A DNA stretch of 55,879 nt, taken from an uncultured Slackia sp. (GTDB lineage Bacteria; Actinomycetota; Coriobacteriia; Coriobacteriales; Eggerthellaceae). Under the pieces are notes generated by a model. The model had not been told where the DNA came from. It was given only the letters and a program-made list of their open reading frames with translations, and searched no databases. Shown here one piece after another: positions 9,326 to 18,261 of the stretch. The stretch lies in contig NZ_CAUHPG010000014.1 of NCBI RefSeq assembly GCF_959608125.1, positions 1 through 55,879 of the forward strand. The letters run 5' to 3'. The position numbers and the translations under genes are program-made. Positions within the stretch are counted from its first letter, which is position 1, and every line of letters begins with the position of its first letter.

Positions 9326-9359
9326 AAGCCATGGCAAACATAAGCCGTGGCTTCTTTTT
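9326..9359 (+). terminator. Terminator-like hairpin in the leader of the CydDC-type gene
   Basis: AAGCCATGGC (9326-9335) pairs with GCCGTGGCTT (9344-9353) with one G.U, followed by CTTTTTC. This is a textbook intrinsic terminator, but it ends only 18 bases before the start at 9378 and has no gene on its strand upstream, so it probably acts as an attenuator. Confidence 0.7.
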
Positions 9360-9377
9360 CGGATGAAAGGATGAAGC

Positions 9378-12300
9378 GTGTTCGATAAACGTCTTTTCGC
9401 CATGGTTCCTGCAGCGAAGCGCCCCATTGCGGCGAGCGTCGTCTTGCAGTGGACCGCACTGCTTGCCAACGTGGCCTTGTTCATCGCCGCAGGCAGGTTT
9501 TTCGGGCTGTTGCTGGAAGGGGAGGCCGGCGCCCGCGAGCTGGCCTTGTTCGTCGGCGTCGGCCTGTTCGCGATCGCCGTCCGCTTCTTCTGCCAGGCGG
9601 CGGCCGTGCGTGCCGGAGCGACGGCTGCAGAGAGGGCGAAGCGCGTCGTCAGGCGACGCGTGTACGACAAACTGGTCGCTTTGGGCCCCGGGTATCGCGA
9701 GCACGCCTCGACGGGCGCCGCAGTCCAGGTGTGCGTCGAAGGCGCTGAGCAGCTGGAGAGCTACTTCGGCTCGTATCTTCCGCAGCTGTTCTATGCGGTG
9801 TTGGCTCCGGCGACGCTGTTCGTCTGCCTTGCGCCGCTTTCGCTTCCCGCCGCCGCGGTATTGCTGGCCTGCGTGCCGCTCATCCCCGTCTCGATCATCG
9901 CCATTCAGAAGATAGCGAAACGCACGATGGGCCGCTATTGGGGTTCCTATATCGACCTGGGGGCATCGTTTTTGGAGAATATCCAGGGGCTTACGACGCT
10001 GAGGATCTTTTCTGCCGACGAACGCGCCCACGAGGCGATGAACCGCCAGGCCGAAGGCTTTCGCCGGGCCACGATGCGCCTGCTTCGCATGCAGCTCAAT
10101 TCGATCACGGTCATGGACCTGTTCGCTTTCGGCGGCGCTGCGGCGGGCATCGCCTGCGCCGTTTGGCAGTACTCGCACGGCGCGATAGGCTTCTCGGCGG
10201 CGTTTTCCATCGTGTTCCTTTCAGCCGAGTTCTTCCTTCCGTTGCGTACGCTCGGCTCGTTCTTCCATGCGGCCATGGGCGGCATGGCCGTCGCAGACAA
10301 GATGTTTTCCATTCTCGATGCGCCCGAGCCGCCGCCTGCTGCGGCGCACATCCCCGCCGACGCCGGCGATGTGCGTTGCGAAGGCGTCGGATATTCCTAC
10401 GACGGATCGCGTTTCGTCCTTTCCGATGTCGATTTTTACGCCTCGCGCGGTTCCTTCGTCGGCGTGGTCGGCCCGAGCGGATCGGGAAAGTCGACGTTCG
10501 CAGGGGTGCTTGCCGGGGCCAACAGGGCTTTCAGGGGAACGGTGAAGATCGGCGGAGTGGACGTCGAGCAGGCGTCGGGGGCGTCTCTTTCGCGCGCGGT
10601 GACCTACGTTTCGTTTTCGAGCCGTCTGTTCGCGGGAACGGTTGCCGAGAATCTGCGCCTGGCCGACCCCGATGCCGATGATGAGGCCCTCTGGAGCGTG
10701 CTCGAGCGTTGCCGTCTTGCGGGGTTCGTGCGTTCGCTCGGCGGACTCGGCGCCGTTGTCGGCCCCGATGCGGCCAATCTTTCCGGAGGGCAGCGCCAGC
10801 GACTCGTTTTGGCGCGCGCCCTCTTGCACGATTCGGCTGTTTACATCTTCGACGAGGCGACGTCGAACATCGACGCGCGAAGCGAGCATGCGATCATGGA
10901 CGTCATCGAGGAGCTGGCTCGACAGAAGACGGTCGTCGTGATATCGCATCGCCTGGCGGCCCTTCGCCGCGCGGAGCGAATCTACGTCTTCGACGGCGGA
11001 CGCGTGGTCCAGGTCGGCGCTCATGACGAGTTGGCGGCCGGGCGGGGCTGCTATGCCGAAATGTGGAGCGAGCAGGAAAAGCTCGAGCGCTTCACGGACG
11101 GCGTCTGCGACGACGAGGCGTCCGAATACGACCTGTCGCCGCAGGCGGATGCGATACGCGAAGAGCGCGCGGACGGACGGGAAAAGCCGCGCGTCTCGAG
11201 GGAACGCTCGAAGGCGTCGGTGATGGCTGGCCTGGTCGGGCTCGTCGGGCCGCTCGTCTTCGTCATGCTGCTGGCCGTCGCGCTGGGCATCCTCGGCTTT
11301 CTCGCCGCTATCGGGTTGACGGTATTCGCGGCCGCCGCGCTTCTCGCCGTCGCCGGCGTTCCCATGGGCGCGCCGGCCGGGGCGTTCGTCGCGGCGGCGG
11401 GCATATGCGCCGTCATCCGCGGCCCTTTGCGCTACGGGGAGCAGCTGTGCAATCACTACCTCGCATTCAAGGTGCTGGCGGATGTGCGCGACAAAGTGTT
11501 CGCACGTTTGCGCATCCTCGCCCCCGCGAAGCTCGAGGGGCGCGATAAAGGGGACCTGGTGTCGCTCATCACGTCCGACGTCGAGCTGCTCGAGGTGTTT
11601 TTCGCCCATACGCTTTCGCCCGTCGCGATCGCCGCGGTCGTCTCGGCCGTCATGGTCGCGTTCATCGCTTCGATTTCTCCTGCGCTCGGGGTCTATTCCG
11701 CCTGCGCGTACCTGGCGGTCGGATCGGCGATTCCGCTCGCGGCCTCGAAAGCCGCCGGCGCGCTGCCGCTTAAGGTGCGCGACGGCATGGGAAGGCTGAA
11801 TTCCTTCGTGCTCGAAAGCCTTCGCGGCCTGCGCGAGACGCTGCAGTTCTCGGGGCAGGACGCCCGGGCGCGCGGCCTGGACGCGCGTATGGAAGAGGTG
11901 GGCCGCGACTCCATGCGTCTGAAGAGGCGCGCGGCCTTCGCATTCGCGGGGACGGGAGCGGCGGTGCTGGCTTTCGACATCGCGATGATTGCGTTTTCGT
12001 CGGGCCTTGTCATGCAGGGGACGGTGCCGTTTGCGGCGGCCGTTATCGCAAGCGCCGCCCTCATATCGTCGTTCGGACCGGTGATAGCGCTCGCGGATCT
12101 CGGAAGCACGCTGCAGGGCACTCTTGCCGCAGGAGCGCGCGTGCTCGACTTGATGGAAGAGCGTCCTGAAACGTCGGATGTGCTGGAAGGAGAGCGTTTG
12201 GAAGGCTTCTCGGGCGCGCGCGTCCGTGCCCTCGATTTCTCTTACGACGGATGCAAGGTGCTCGAAGGGGTCGATCTCTCAATCGAGCGCGGCAGCGTCG

Positions 12301-12857
12301 TCCAGATAACGGGGAGAAGCGGTTCGGGAAAATCGACGCTGCTCAAGCTGATGATGCGTTTCTGGGATCCCGATTCCGGCTCGATCGAGATATCGGGCGA
12401 AAACATCGCCGATGCGACCACCGAAAGCCTGCGCGGGATCGAGGGCCTTATGACCCAGGAAACGCATCTGTTCACGGGAACGGTGCGCGACAATGTGGCG
12501 CTTTGCGATCCCGACGTCGATGACGAAGCGGTGCTATCGGCGCTCGACAAGGCGGCGCTTGGAGAAGCCGTCGCGCGTCTTCCGAAGGGCCTCGACACGC
12601 AAGTCGGCGAGCTCGGGGAGTCGTTCTCGGGCGGCGAGCGCCAGCGGCTGGGCCTTGCGCGCCTGTTTTTGAGCGACGCCGCGTTCATGCTGCTCGACGA
12701 GCCGACGAGCAATCTCGACAGCCTCAATGAGGCGGCCGTGCTGCGTGCCCTTGTCGAGAATCGGGGCGATCGCACCGTCGTTCTGGTGAGCCATCGTCCC
12801 TCTGCGGCGTTTTTCGCGGACGCATCGTATTCCGTCGAGCGGGGCGGGGTCTCGTAA
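9378..12857 (+). CDS. cydDC: Fused CydD-CydC-type ABC exporter
   Basis: The 1159-residue polypeptide contains two complete half-transporters in tandem. Half one has membrane helices (about 15-300), Walker A GPSGSGKST near 363, signature LSGGQRQR near 468 and Walker B FDEATSNID near 490. A charged linker (about 575-610) leads to half two, with helices to about 890, Walker A GRSGSGKST near 977, FSGGERQR near 1083 and LLDEPTSNLD near 1104. Both ATPase sites look intact. In E. coli the separate CydD and CydC form a heterodimer that exports cysteine and glutathione and binds haem, needed for cytochrome bd assembly; fused forms are common in Actinobacteria. The start is GTG 9378 behind GAAAGG. No cydAB is in view, so the thiol-export role is inferred by family. 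Confidence 0.82.
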   Translation: MFDKRLFAMVPAAKRPIAASVVLQWTALLANVALFIAAGRFFGLLLEGEAGARELALFVGVGLFAIAVRFFCQAAAVRAGATAAERAKRVVRRRVYDKLVALGPGYREHASTGAAVQVCVEGAEQLESYFGSYLPQLFYAVLAPATLFVCLAPLSLPAAAVLLACVPLIPVSIIAIQKIAKRTMGRYWGSYIDLGASFLENIQGLTTLRIFSADERAHEAMNRQAEGFRRATMRLLRMQLNSITVMDLFAFGGAAAGIACAVWQYSHGAIGFSAAFSIVFLSAEFFLPLRTLGSFFHAAMGGMAVADKMFSILDAPEPPPAAAHIPADAGDVRCEGVGYSYDGSRFVLSDVDFYASRGSFVGVVGPSGSGKSTFAGVLAGANRAFRGTVKIGGVDVEQASGASLSRAVTYVSFSSRLFAGTVAENLRLADPDADDEALWSVLERCRLAGFVRSLGGLGAVVGPDAANLSGGQRQRLVLARALLHDSAVYIFDEATSNIDARSEHAIMDVIEELARQKTVVVISHRLAALRRAERIYVFDGGRVVQVGAHDELAAGRGCYAEMWSEQEKLERFTDGVCDDEASEYDLSPQADAIREERADGREKPRVSRERSKASVMAGLVGLVGPLVFVMLLAVALGILGFLAAIGLTVFAAAALLAVAGVPMGAPAGAFVAAAGICAVIRGPLRYGEQLCNHYLAFKVLADVRDKVFARLRILAPAKLEGRDKGDLVSLITSDVELLEVFFAHTLSPVAIAAVVSAVMVAFIASISPALGVYSACAYLAVGSAIPLAASKAAGALPLKVRDGMGRLNSFVLESLRGLRETLQFSGQDARARGLDARMEEVGRDSMRLKRRAAFAFAGTGAAVLAFDIAMIAFSSGLVMQGTVPFAAAVIASAALISSFGPVIALADLGSTLQGTLAAGARVLDLMEERPETSDVLEGERLEGFSGARVRALDFSYDGCKVLEGVDLSIERGSVVQITGRSGSGKSTLLKLMMRFWDPDSGSIEISGENIADATTESLRGIEGLMTQETHLFTGTVRDNVALCDPDVDDEAVLSALDKAALGEAVARLPKGLDTQVGELGESFSGGERQRLGLARLFLSDAAFMLLDEPTSNLDSLNEAAVLRALVENRGDRTVVLVSHRPSAAFFADASYSVERGGVS

Positions 12858-12918
12858 GGCCGCGCTTTTCGAATGCATATTCGCTCGCCGCCGTTTGCCG
12901 GCATGCGGGCATATATAA

Positions 12919-12957
12919 ATAAGAGCGCGGCCCCTGCGATCGGGGCCGCGCTCTTAT
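12919..12957. terminator. 16-bp perfect hairpin, end of the exporter gene
   Basis: ATAAGAGCGCGGCCCC (12919-12934) pairs perfectly with GGGGCCGCGCTCTTAT (12942-12957) around a seven-base loop. Read on the minus strand the stem runs into ATTTATATA. It is the first of two adjacent hairpins between converging genes. Confidence 0.75.
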
Positions 12958-12959
12958 GC

Positions 12960-12989
12960 GAAGAAGGGGCGCATGGGCGCCCCTTCTTC
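12960..12989. terminator. 13-bp perfect hairpin, end of the suf operon
   Basis: GAAGAAGGGGCGC (12960-12972) pairs perfectly with GCGCCCCTTCTTC (12977-12989) around a four-base loop, 23 bases past the sufU stop. It stands two bases from the preceding hairpin; each unit probably stops one of the converging transcripts. Confidence 0.75.
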
Positions 12990-13012
12990 TGCGTGTGGAT
13001 TCGTCGTACGGC

Positions 13013-13447
13013 TTATGAGGCGGCGTTCGTCTCGTCGAGGAGCGTTTCGAGCGTGCGCCATGCGAGCTCGGCGCATTTCACGCGGGCGGGCATGCGCGCG
13101 ATCGATTCGAGCTGAGCCGCCTCGTCGAGGTCCTCGAGGTCTTCTTCGGAGAGTTCTTCTCCGCGGACCATGGCGAGAAACAGCGCGCACAGCCTGCGCG
13201 CCTCGTCGACGGTTTCGCCCGTGACCAGGTCGGCCATGATGTCGGCGGATGCCTGGGAAACGGCGCAGCCGCTGCCCGAGAACGCCGCCTCCTCGACCAC
13301 GCCGTCTTCGACGCGCAACGACAGCGTCAGCTGGTCGCCGCAGCTCGGATTGACGCCTTCTCGGGAATGCGTGGCGCCGTCCATCTCGTATTTGTAATCG
13401 GGGTGCGCATGGTGTTCCATGAGCGCCGCCGTGTAGATGCTAGCCAT
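13013..13447 (-). CDS. sufU: SufU-type iron-sulfur scaffold / sulfur-relay protein
   Basis: The 144-residue protein has the three conserved cysteines of the SufU/IscU fold: PSCGDQ near residue 36, GSGCAVSQAS near 61 and VKCAELAW near 123. In Gram-positive bacteria SufU binds zinc and takes sulfur from SufS to pass it to the SufBCD scaffold. The 18-residue insert before the third cysteine (EELSEEDLEDLDEAAQLESI region) is typical of SufU and absent from IscU. It overlaps the sufS stop by eight bases, so translation is probably coupled. It is the last gene of the operon. Confidence 0.92.
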   Translation of the reverse strand: MASIYTAALMEHHAHPDYKYEMDGATHSREGVNPSCGDQLTLSLRVEDGVVEEAAFSGSGCAVSQASADIMADLVTGETVDEARRLCALFLAMVRGEELSEEDLEDLDEAAQLESIARMPARVKCAELAWRTLETLLDETNAAS

Positions 13448-14693
13448 TGAAGGTCCTCCATACCGTCTCGAGTCCGCGACCGAGCGCGGCGATGTCCGAT
13501 TCGTCGTTGTAGAAGGCGAGCGACGCGCGGCAGCACGCTCCCGTTCCGAGCCATTTCAGGAACGGCTCGGCGCAGTGGAAGCCCGCCCTGATGGCCACGC
13601 CCTGCATGTCGAGGATGCTTGCCACGTCGTGCGGGTGGATGCCGTCGATGTTGAAGGAGACGACGCCGTGACGCGCGTTCGCATCGGCCGGGCCGACGAT
13701 CGAGACGAAATCGAACGCCTCGAGCGTGTCCATGCACGAGCGCATGAGCGCTTCTTCGCGCGCCCGCACGGCCTGCATGCCCACCGATTCGAGGTAGTCG
13801 ATCGCCGCTCCCGCCGCATGGATTCCCGCGGCGTCTTGCGTTCCCGCCTCGAATTTTTCGGGGATGCCCGCCCATACGGCGTCTTCGAACGTAACCGATT
13901 CGATCATCTCGCCGCCGGTGAGAAACGGGCTGCTCGCTTCGAGCAGGTCGCGGCGGCCCCAGAGCACGCCGATGCCGAACGGGCCGAAGGCCTTGTGCAT
14001 CGAGAAGGCGAAGAAGTCGCATCCGAGCGCGACGATGTCGATATCCATATGGGGGACCGATTGCGCTCCGTCGACCACCAGGTATCCTCCGTGCGCATGG
14101 ACGCGGCGCGCCATTTCGGCGACGGGATTTTCGACTCCCAGCACGTTCGATACGTGGGCGGCCGCCACGATGCGCGTGGACGGGCCGATCTTGGCGTCCA
14201 TCTCTTCTGCCGTGATGACGCCGTTTTCGTCGGGGAAGAGATAGGTCAGCTTGGCGCCGGTCGCGCGGCAGGCCTGCTGCCACGGGATCAGGTTGCTGTG
14301 ATGCTCCATGGCCGTGACGCACACCTCGTCGCCTTCGCGCAGGATATCGCGCGCGAACGATCCCGCCACGATATTGAGCGCCTCGCTCGTGTTGCGGCAC
14401 ACGACGACCTCGTTGCGGTCGGCGACGCCGATATGGCGCGCCAGCTTGCCGCGGGCGTCGTCGATGGCGGCCGTGGCCTGGACCGAAAGGTCGTACAGGC
14501 CACGCAGGGCGTTGGCATTGAGGGTCTCGTAGAAGCGCGTCTGCGCGTCGATGACGCGGCGGGGTCGCTGCGAGGTGGCCGCGCTGTCGAGAAACGCAAG
14601 GTCGCTACGGGCGGCGAGCAGCGGGAAGTCGGCCTTGTAGGGGTTTTTCGCGATGTCGCGCGCTTCTTCGACGGTTATCGCCATGCGGGACAT
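13440..14693 (-). CDS. sufS: Cysteine desulfurase SufS
   Basis: This 417-residue PLP enzyme removes sulfur from cysteine as a persulfide for cluster assembly. The PLP-binding lysine lies in FFAFSMHKAFGPFGIG (near residue 225), the PLP-stacking region is TAMEHHSNLIPW (near 128), and the catalytic cysteine is in GTGACCRASLAFYN near 385, where two adjacent cysteines stand where most relatives have one. Its N-terminal 19 bases overlap the sufD 3' end. ATG 14693 has GAGG upstream; ATG 14684 is an alternative. The class II (SufS/CsdA) short active-site loop fits its partner SufU next door. Confidence 0.93.
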   Translation of the reverse strand: MSRMAITVEEARDIAKNPYKADFPLLAARSDLAFLDSAATSQRPRRVIDAQTRFYETLNANALRGLYDLSVQATAAIDDARGKLARHIGVADRNEVVVCRNTSEALNIVAGSFARDILREGDEVCVTAMEHHSNLIPWQQACRATGAKLTYLFPDENGVITAEEMDAKIGPSTRIVAAAHVSNVLGVENPVAEMARRVHAHGGYLVVDGAQSVPHMDIDIVALGCDFFAFSMHKAFGPFGIGVLWGRRDLLEASSPFLTGGEMIESVTFEDAVWAGIPEKFEAGTQDAAGIHAAGAAIDYLESVGMQAVRAREEALMRSCMDTLEAFDFVSIVGPADANARHGVVSFNIDGIHPHDVASILDMQGVAIRAGFHCAEPFLKWLGTGACCRASLAFYNDESDIAALGRGLETVWRTFNG

Positions 14694-15913
14694 GGGTCCT
14701 CATCCTCCTTCGTTTCGAGCGTTTCGCCCGCGATGCGCTCCACCGCGCGGCGCCATTCGTCGTCGGGGCAGGCGGCAAGCGCCGACTCCAGCACGGAGCG
14801 GGAGAACAACGCCTCGGCCGCATCGGGCGAAAGGCCGCGGCTGGCCAGGTAGAACATCTGGTCGGCATCGATGTGGCCGATCGAGGCGCCGTGGTCGCCC
14901 GCTACGTCGTCTTCGCCGCACAAGATCACGGGGCAGCTGCGGTTATGGGCATGCTCGCCTGCGATGAGCGCCGTTTCCTGCTCATGGCCGCTTGCGCCCT
15001 TGCATCCGCGGATGAAGTCGATCGTGGCCTTGAGGGTCTTGACGCTTTCGCCCGCAAGCACGCCGTTGGCCTGCAGGTCGCTTATCGTCGCCGGGCCGCG
15101 GTGCTCGAAGACGTAGTTGAGGTCCATGTCGGCCTGGCCGCGGCCCAGATAGCGCACGTCTGCGCCGACGCGCGCGGCCTCTCCGCGCAGGTCGCAGGAG
15201 AAGCCGGTGTAGGAGGCGCCGGCCGAGAGCGCGAAATGGCGCACGTCGACCGACGCGTCTTCGGCAAGGACGCATCCCGTATCGTCGAGGACAGTCGCAT
15301 CCGCGCATCCTGCCTGAAGCGTCGAAAGCGTCAGGCGGCTGCGCGCTCCGCAGAAGACGCGCAGGGCCGACCCCAGAAATCCGTTTGCGGCGCGCGTTCC
15401 GTCGATAAGCACCGAGACCTCGGCGACGCTGTCTTCGGCGAGCACGATGTCGAGCGCGTTCGCGCAGGCTTCGCCCTCATGGGCTTCCAGACGCACGAAG
15501 GCGCGGGCGCCCGTCGTGCCGGGAGCGGTCTGCAGAACGGCGCGGGCAGAAGCGAGGTCGGCGACGAACGCGGCCGCGTCAGCTCCGGCTCCCGTCCTGA
15601 AGGCGCTTGCCGCGTCGCCGCGCTTCTCGCGGGCGGCGAGCTCGCTTTGGTAGCGAGAAAGCGCGCATGCATCCAGGTCGTTCGCATCGCTTGTCGGCGT
15701 CGCGGACGGGCGCGCGGGAACGGACGGCATCGAGCGCAGCGCGGCGTCGGAGGCGTCGGGCGCGGCGTCGGGCACGAACCCCGACGCGTCGAGGGATGCG
15801 GCGCGGATGCGCCCCGAAGCCGTTTTCACGGCGATGTCGGCATGATTCATGCCGAGGCGATGCCAGGTGGGAGCAGGCATCGCGTTCGCATGTCGAATGA
15901 CGGTGTCGAGCAT
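14675..15913 (-). CDS. sufD: SufD-type subunit of the SufBCD scaffold
   Basis: The 412-residue protein ends in the SufB/SufD beta-helix domain: DFIRGCKGASGHEQETALIAGEHAHNRSCPVILCGEDDVAGDHGASIGHIDADQMFYLASRGL is the family's core, here summarised by its DVAGDHGASIG motif (near residue 340). The N-terminal 130 residues are poorly conserved and rich in Ala and Asp, as often in SufD. The start ATG shares one base with the sufB stop (TAATG), showing coupled translation. SufD pairs with SufB and SufC; it does not bind the cluster alone. Confidence 0.9.
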   Translation of the reverse strand: MLDTVIRHANAMPAPTWHRLGMNHADIAVKTASGRIRAASLDASGFVPDAAPDASDAALRSMPSVPARPSATPTSDANDLDACALSRYQSELAAREKRGDAASAFRTGAGADAAAFVADLASARAVLQTAPGTTGARAFVRLEAHEGEACANALDIVLAEDSVAEVSVLIDGTRAANGFLGSALRVFCGARSRLTLSTLQAGCADATVLDDTGCVLAEDASVDVRHFALSAGASYTGFSCDLRGEAARVGADVRYLGRGQADMDLNYVFEHRGPATISDLQANGVLAGESVKTLKATIDFIRGCKGASGHEQETALIAGEHAHNRSCPVILCGEDDVAGDHGASIGHIDADQMFYLASRGLSPDAAEALFSRSVLESALAACPDDEWRRAVERIAGETLETKEDEDPCPAWR

Positions 15914-17322
15914 TATCCGATCGCCCCTTCCATTTCGAGTTTGATGAGGTTGTTCATTTCGACCGCGTATTCGAGCGGCAGTTCCTTGCTGACGGGCTCG
16001 GCGAAGCCGTTGACCACCATGGTGCGCGCCTCTTCTTCGGGAATGCCGCGGCTCATCAGGTAGAATACGGTGTCGTCGCCGATGCGGCCGATGGTCGCCT
16101 CGTGTCCGATATCGACGTGCTTGCAGCGGATGTCCATCGCGGGAATCGTGTCCGCGCGGCTCGCGTCGTCGAGCATGAGCGACTGGCAGGACACGCTCGC
16201 GCTCGCGCCGTGTGCGGCTTCGGTCGCGACGACCGACGAGCGGAAGGTCGAGATGCCTCCGCCTTTCGAGATGGACTTGGTCTGCACCGCGGCCGACGTG
16301 CCGGGGGCGGCGAGCACGACCTTGCAGCCGGTGTCGAGGTTCTGGGCCGTTCCCGCGAAGGTGATGCCGGTGAAGGTGCAGCTGCCGTTCTCGCCGGCGA
16401 GTACCGACATGGGGTAGAGATAGCCCACGTGGCTGCCGAACGATCCGCTCACCCAGTCGACCGAGCCGCTTTCGCCTACCAAGGCGCGTTTGGTGTTGAG
16501 GTTGTACATATTCTTCGACCAGTTCTCGATCGTCGAATAGCGCAGGTGGGCGCGGTCGCCGACGAACAGCTCGACGCAGCCTGCATGCAGGTTCGCCACG
16601 TTGTATTTCGGCGCCGAGCAACCCTCGATGAAGTGCAGGTCGGCGTCGTCTTCGACGATGATGAGCGTGTGTTCGAACTGTCCCGCGCCCTTCGCGTTGA
16701 GGCGGAAGTAGCTCTGCAGCGGGAAGTCGAGCTTGACGCCTGCGGGCACGTAGACGAAGCTGCCTCCGCTCCATACCGCGCCATGCAGCGCCGCGAACTT
16801 ATGGTCGCGCGGGGTGACGAGCGTCATGAATTTCTCGCGGATGAGCTCCGCGCAGTCTCCCTTGAGCGCTTCTTCGATGCCCGAATACACGATGCCCATC
16901 TTCGCGGCCGATTCCTGGACGCTGTGGTAGACGAGCTCGGAATCGTATTGGGCGCCGACGCCCGCGAGGTAGGCGCGTTCGGCTTCGGGGATGCCGAGGC
17001 GCTCGAAGGTGTCCTTGATATCGGCGGGCACGCTTTCCCAATCGCTTTTCTGCTCGGTGTCGGGCTTGACGTAGGTGACGATATTGTCCATGTCGAGTCC
17101 GTCGAGGGCGGGGCCCCAGTCGGGAGCGGGCATACTCAGGTAGGTTTCAAGCGACTTCAGGCGGAATTCGAGCATCCAGGCGGGCTCGTCTTTCTTGCGC
17201 GAAATCTCCTCGACGATGGCGGGGGTCAGACCCGCGTCGACCCGCTCGAATCCGGCGTCTTCGAAGCGGAAGTCATACATGCTGCGGTCGATATCGGCGA
17301 CCTCGGTGCGGTTTTCGGCCAT
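15913..17322 (-). CDS. sufB: SufB, cluster-building subunit of the SufBCD scaffold
   Basis: The 469-residue protein is full length for SufB. Family markers are WMLEFRLKSLETYLSMPAP near residue 48, the long beta-helix with FPLQSYFRLNAKGAGQFEHTL near 205, and the C-terminal cysteine/histidine-containing DIRCKHVDIGHEATIGRIGDD near 405. SufB receives sulfur and assembles the [4Fe-4S] cluster with SufC and SufD in the cytosol. It lies eight bases after sufC and one base overlaps sufD. Confidence 0.95.
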   Translation of the reverse strand: MAENRTEVADIDRSMYDFRFEDAGFERVDAGLTPAIVEEISRKKDEPAWMLEFRLKSLETYLSMPAPDWGPALDGLDMDNIVTYVKPDTEQKSDWESVPADIKDTFERLGIPEAERAYLAGVGAQYDSELVYHSVQESAAKMGIVYSGIEEALKGDCAELIREKFMTLVTPRDHKFAALHGAVWSGGSFVYVPAGVKLDFPLQSYFRLNAKGAGQFEHTLIIVEDDADLHFIEGCSAPKYNVANLHAGCVELFVGDRAHLRYSTIENWSKNMYNLNTKRALVGESGSVDWVSGSFGSHVGYLYPMSVLAGENGSCTFTGITFAGTAQNLDTGCKVVLAAPGTSAAVQTKSISKGGGISTFRSSVVATEAAHGASASVSCQSLMLDDASRADTIPAMDIRCKHVDIGHEATIGRIGDDTVFYLMSRGIPEEEARTMVVNGFAEPVSKELPLEYAVEMNNLIKLEMEGAIG

Positions 17323-17330
17323 GGCGCCAC

Positions 17331-18197
17331 CTACCGTTCATCTGCGGCGACGCAGTCGCCTTCGGTCTTGCCGCCGAGAAGGCCCTCGTCGGCGTGGTCG
17401 CAATGCAGCTCGTCGCGTGCGTCGGAACAAGGCGCGGCGGCCTCGTCCTCGTGGCGGACGAATCGCTCGAAGCCGGTGCGATCGATCTCTTCCACAAGCG
17501 ATGCGTCGCCGCTTTCGACCAGGCGGCCGTCGGCGATCACATGCACGCGGTCGATCGGCAGGTTCTCGAGGATCCTGGTGTTATGCGTGATGATGACGAG
17601 GGTTCCTTCGCAGGATTCGCGGTAGGCCCTGATGCCGCGCGATACCACGCCGAGCGCGTCGACGTCGAGTCCCGAGTCGGTTTCGTCGAGGATGGCCAGG
17701 CGCGGCTTGAGCAGCAGCAGCTGCAGCATCTCGAGCTTTTTCTTCTCGCCGCCCGAAAAACCCACTCCCAGCTCACGCTCGAGATAGGACGGGTCCATTT
17801 CCAGGGTTTCGGCCAGTTCGGCGATGTGGCGGCGGAATCGCTTGCCCTTCATCTCGATGCCGTCGCGGCCCGCGGTCTGGGCTCGCAGGAAACTCGAGAC
17901 GGGAACGCCCGGAATCTCGACGGGGGCCTGGAAGCTCAAGAACACGCCGGCGCGCGAGCGCTTGTCGGGCGAAAGCCCGGTGATATCGTCGCCTGCGAGC
18001 AGGATCGATCCGTTGTCGACGCCGTAGGCGGGGTCGCCCATGACGACGTGGCCGAAGGTCGATTTGCCTGCGCCGTTCGGGCCCATGATGACATGGGTCT
18101 GGCCGGCGGGGATGTCGAGCGAGATATCGCGGAGGATGGGTTTGCCGTCGGCGGAGGCGCTAAGGCCCTGGACAGAAAGCAGGATGTCAGGGTTCAT
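17331..18197 (-). CDS. sufC: SufC, ATPase of the SufBCD scaffold, with a Cys/His-containing C-terminal tail
   Basis: The 288-residue ABC ATPase has Walker A GPNGAGKST near residue 39, signature FSGGEKKKLEM near 149, Walker B LAILDETDSGLD near 170 and the ITHN switch histidine near 205. It powers cluster assembly on SufBD. SufC is usually about 250 residues; here some 38 extra residues follow, with cysteines and histidines (APCSDARDELHCDHADE and then GDC). The start ATG 18197 has AGAAAGG six bases upstream. It is the first gene of the operon, preceded by a clear promoter and dyad. Confidence 0.94.
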   Translation of the reverse strand: MNPDILLSVQGLSASADGKPILRDISLDIPAGQTHVIMGPNGAGKSTFGHVVMGDPAYGVDNGSILLAGDDITGLSPDKRSRAGVFLSFQAPVEIPGVPVSSFLRAQTAGRDGIEMKGKRFRRHIAELAETLEMDPSYLERELGVGFSGGEKKKLEMLQLLLLKPRLAILDETDSGLDVDALGVVSRGIRAYRESCEGTLVIITHNTRILENLPIDRVHVIADGRLVESGDASLVEEIDRTGFERFVRHEDEAAAPCSDARDELHCDHADEGLLGGKTEGDCVAADER

Positions 18198-18209
18198 GGC
18201 ATGCCTTTC

Positions 18210-18234
18210 TAATCATAGTTATTTTCTAGGATTA
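18210..18234. promoter_or_regulatory. 25-bp dyad, candidate Rrf2/IscR-type operator of the suf operon
   Basis: TAATCATAG (18210-18218) and CTAGGATTA (18226-18234) are inverted repeats matching at eight of nine positions, separated by an AT-only seven-base centre. The total of 25 bp and the AT-rich middle match the architecture of IscR type 1 sites, though the arm sequence differs. It abuts the -10 box, so a bound repressor would block transcription. Confidence 0.65.
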
Positions 18235-18261
18235 AAATAAGGCATGCGAACAGGGTGTCAA
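18234..18261 (-). promoter_or_regulatory. Promoter of the sufCBDSU operon
   Basis: On the minus strand TTGACA (18256-18261, a perfect -35) is followed after 16 bases by TATTTT (18234-18239, 4/6 of the -10 consensus). The predicted transcript would begin near 18227, inside the 25-bp dyad. Confidence 0.65.

Noticed and set aside
9203..9670. A long N-terminal extension of the SNF2 gene
   Set aside because: It runs through the divergent promoter region and into the exporter gene, with no coding character; GGGAGG fixes the start at 9202.
15914..16774. Upstream extension of sufD across sufB
   Set aside because: It is the +1 frame of sufB. The TAATG overlap at 15913 marks the real sufD start.
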